This document shows positions 6,179-7,010 of a stretch of DNA of 7,010 nt, in pieces. The notes under the pieces are model-generated. The model was not told the origin of the DNA. It searched no databases and saw only the letters and a program-made list of their open reading frames with translations. The DNA comes from Candidatus Pelagibacter sp. TMED197. Lineage in GTDB: Bacteria > Pseudomonadota > Alphaproteobacteria > Pelagibacterales > Pelagibacteraceae. The stretch's first letter is position 1, and every line of letters begins with the position of its first letter. The stretch lies in the NCBI GenBank assembly GCA_002169755.1, contig NHIU01000023.1:5405-12414 (forward strand), in the 5' to 3' direction. The translations under genes were made by a program, and so were the position numbers.

Positions 6179-7010
6179 CACATTTTTTTAGGTAAACTAA
6201 CACCGAGAATTTTCATTCCTATTTGAGTAACTAAAGCAACTAAATATATGATAATTAATGTTGACTCACTTTTAATTTTACCATTTAAAATAAATTTATA
6301 GTTTGGATCACTATTGCCTTTGCTCCAATAAGAATGAAATAAAGTCGCTAATTCATATAAGAAATAAGGTATTTTGTGAGGCTCATATTTGGTAGATGCA
6401 GTTTCAACAATTTTTGGCCACTCAAAAATTTTTCTTAAAATCTTCGACTCATTTTCGTTTAAGTCAAAATTTCTTGTGTCTAATAAAATATTATCTTCTA
6501 AATTTTTTCCTACAGATTTGAATAAGGAATTAATTCTCGCAAAAGAATATTGAACATAAAAAACCGGATTGTCTTTGCTTTTTTCTAAAACTTTATTGAA
6601 ATCAAAATCGAGTTCTACATCGCTACTTCTATTTAACATCATAAATCTAATCGAGTCTTTATCTACTTCATTTAATAAATCTTTTACGGAAATGAAGTCA
6701 CCAGCTCTTTTAGACATTTTAAATGGTTTCCCATCTTTGTACAACTTTACTAATTGACAAACTTTACAATTCAGCTCAACTTTATTATCCGATAGAGCTT
6801 TAACAGCTGCAGTTATTCTTTTAATATATCCTGTATGATCGGCACCAAGAACGTTAATTAAGTATTTGTGCTTCCTTTTAATTTTATCCATATGATAAGC
6901 AACATCATTTGCAAAGTAGGTCCAGGCACCATCATTTTTTTGCATAGCTCTATCAACATCGTCTCCAAATAAACTAGATTTAAAAATCAATCTTTTTGTT
7001 TTTTTCCATG
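6178..7010 (-). CDS. argS: Arginine--tRNA ligase (C-terminal part, cut by window edge)
   Basis: This class I aminoacyl-tRNA synthetase charges tRNA-Arg with arginine using ATP. About 277 codons, roughly the C-terminal half of a normal 550-600 residue enzyme, are in the window. The frame is open to the right edge and begins WKKTKR before SSLFGDDVDR, so the TTG at 6990 is internal and not a start. Visible are the catalytic-domain segment WTYFANDVAYHMDK, GADHTGYIKR, and the signature KMSKRAG (lysine codon at 6720-6718). These are followed by DKDSIRFMMLNRSSDVELDFD and KSKDNPVFYVQYSFAR, which lead into the DALR-type anticodon-binding domain. The end ILGVSLPKKM resembles the usual LGV-x-x-P-x-x-M terminus, so the 3' end is complete. 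The TGA stop overlaps the next gene by one base. N-terminal HIGH motif is outside the window. Confidence 0.96.
   Translation of the reverse strand, partial: WKKTKRLIFKSSLFGDDVDRAMQKNDGAWTYFANDVAYHMDKIKRKHKYLINVLGADHTGYIKRITAAVKALSDNKVELNCKVCQLVKLYKDGKPFKMSKRAGDFISVKDLLNEVDKDSIRFMMLNRSSDVELDFDFNKVLEKSKDNPVFYVQYSFARINSLFKSVGKNLEDNILLDTRNFDLNENESKILRKIFEWPKIVETASTKYEPHKIPYFLYELATLFHSYWSKGNSDPNYKFILNGKIKSESTLIIIYLVALVTQIGMKILGVSLPKKM

Noticed and set aside
6178..6990. A separate short gene starting at the TTG at 6990
   Set aside because: The frame continues open to the window edge with matching ArgRS sequence (WKKTKR) upstream, so this is an internal codon of a gene cut by the edge.
1..7010. RNA genes, CRISPR array, insertion sequence, phage or defence genes, terminator hairpins
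   Set aside because: No GC-richer island typical of tRNA or rRNA, no spaced direct repeats, no transposase or integrase motifs and no GC stem followed by a T-run were seen; T-runs on the plus strand are Lys codons of minus-strand genes.

Overview
The window is a very AT-rich stretch of bacterial chromosome. It is packed on the minus strand with ten protein genes and almost no intergenic DNA. The order argS, small membrane protein, nagZ, scpA, scpB, tatA, tatB, tatC, serS, yajC, secD is the classic alphaproteobacterial cluster. Very low GC, short proteins, Lys/Asn/Ile-rich composition and near-zero spacing together suggest a streamlined marine lineage of the Pelagibacterales (SAR11) type. That placement is inference from composition and gene order. 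TGA is used as a stop and Trp is read from TGG, so the genetic code looks standard.

Layout in the direction of transcription (right to left). The window opens inside argS (7010-6178), which lacks its N-terminal half. It overlaps an unrecognised 87-residue single-pass membrane protein (6178-5915), which in turn overlaps nagZ (5918-4974), a cytoplasmic glycosidase of peptidoglycan recycling. Next come scpA (4964-4224) and scpB (4224-3532), the non-SMC subunits of condensin. After a 41-base gap come tatA (3490-3293), tatB (3286-3047) and tatC (3054-2299), the complete twin-arginine translocase. serS follows directly (2296-1049). A 47-base gap holds a candidate promoter ahead of yajC (1001-717) and secD (707 to the left edge), two accessory parts of the Sec translocon; secD is cut off by the window edge.

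Neighbouring genes overlap by 1, 4, 1 and 8 bases or are 2 to 9 bases apart, except at the two gaps of 41 and 47 bases. The cluster is therefore probably read as one or a few polycistronic messages with extensive translational coupling. It combines two aminoacyl-tRNA synthetases, chromosome condensation, cell-wall recycling and both major protein-export routes (Tat and Sec).

I found no mobile element, CRISPR array, RNA gene, rho-independent terminator or stretch over 300 bases without a gene. This is an ordinary housekeeping region. The points that merit a second look are the small membrane protein where other alphaproteobacteria often carry a SPOR-domain protein, the direct serS-yajC junction, the lack of visible Shine-Dalgarno sites, and a possible near-leaderless yajC promoter.
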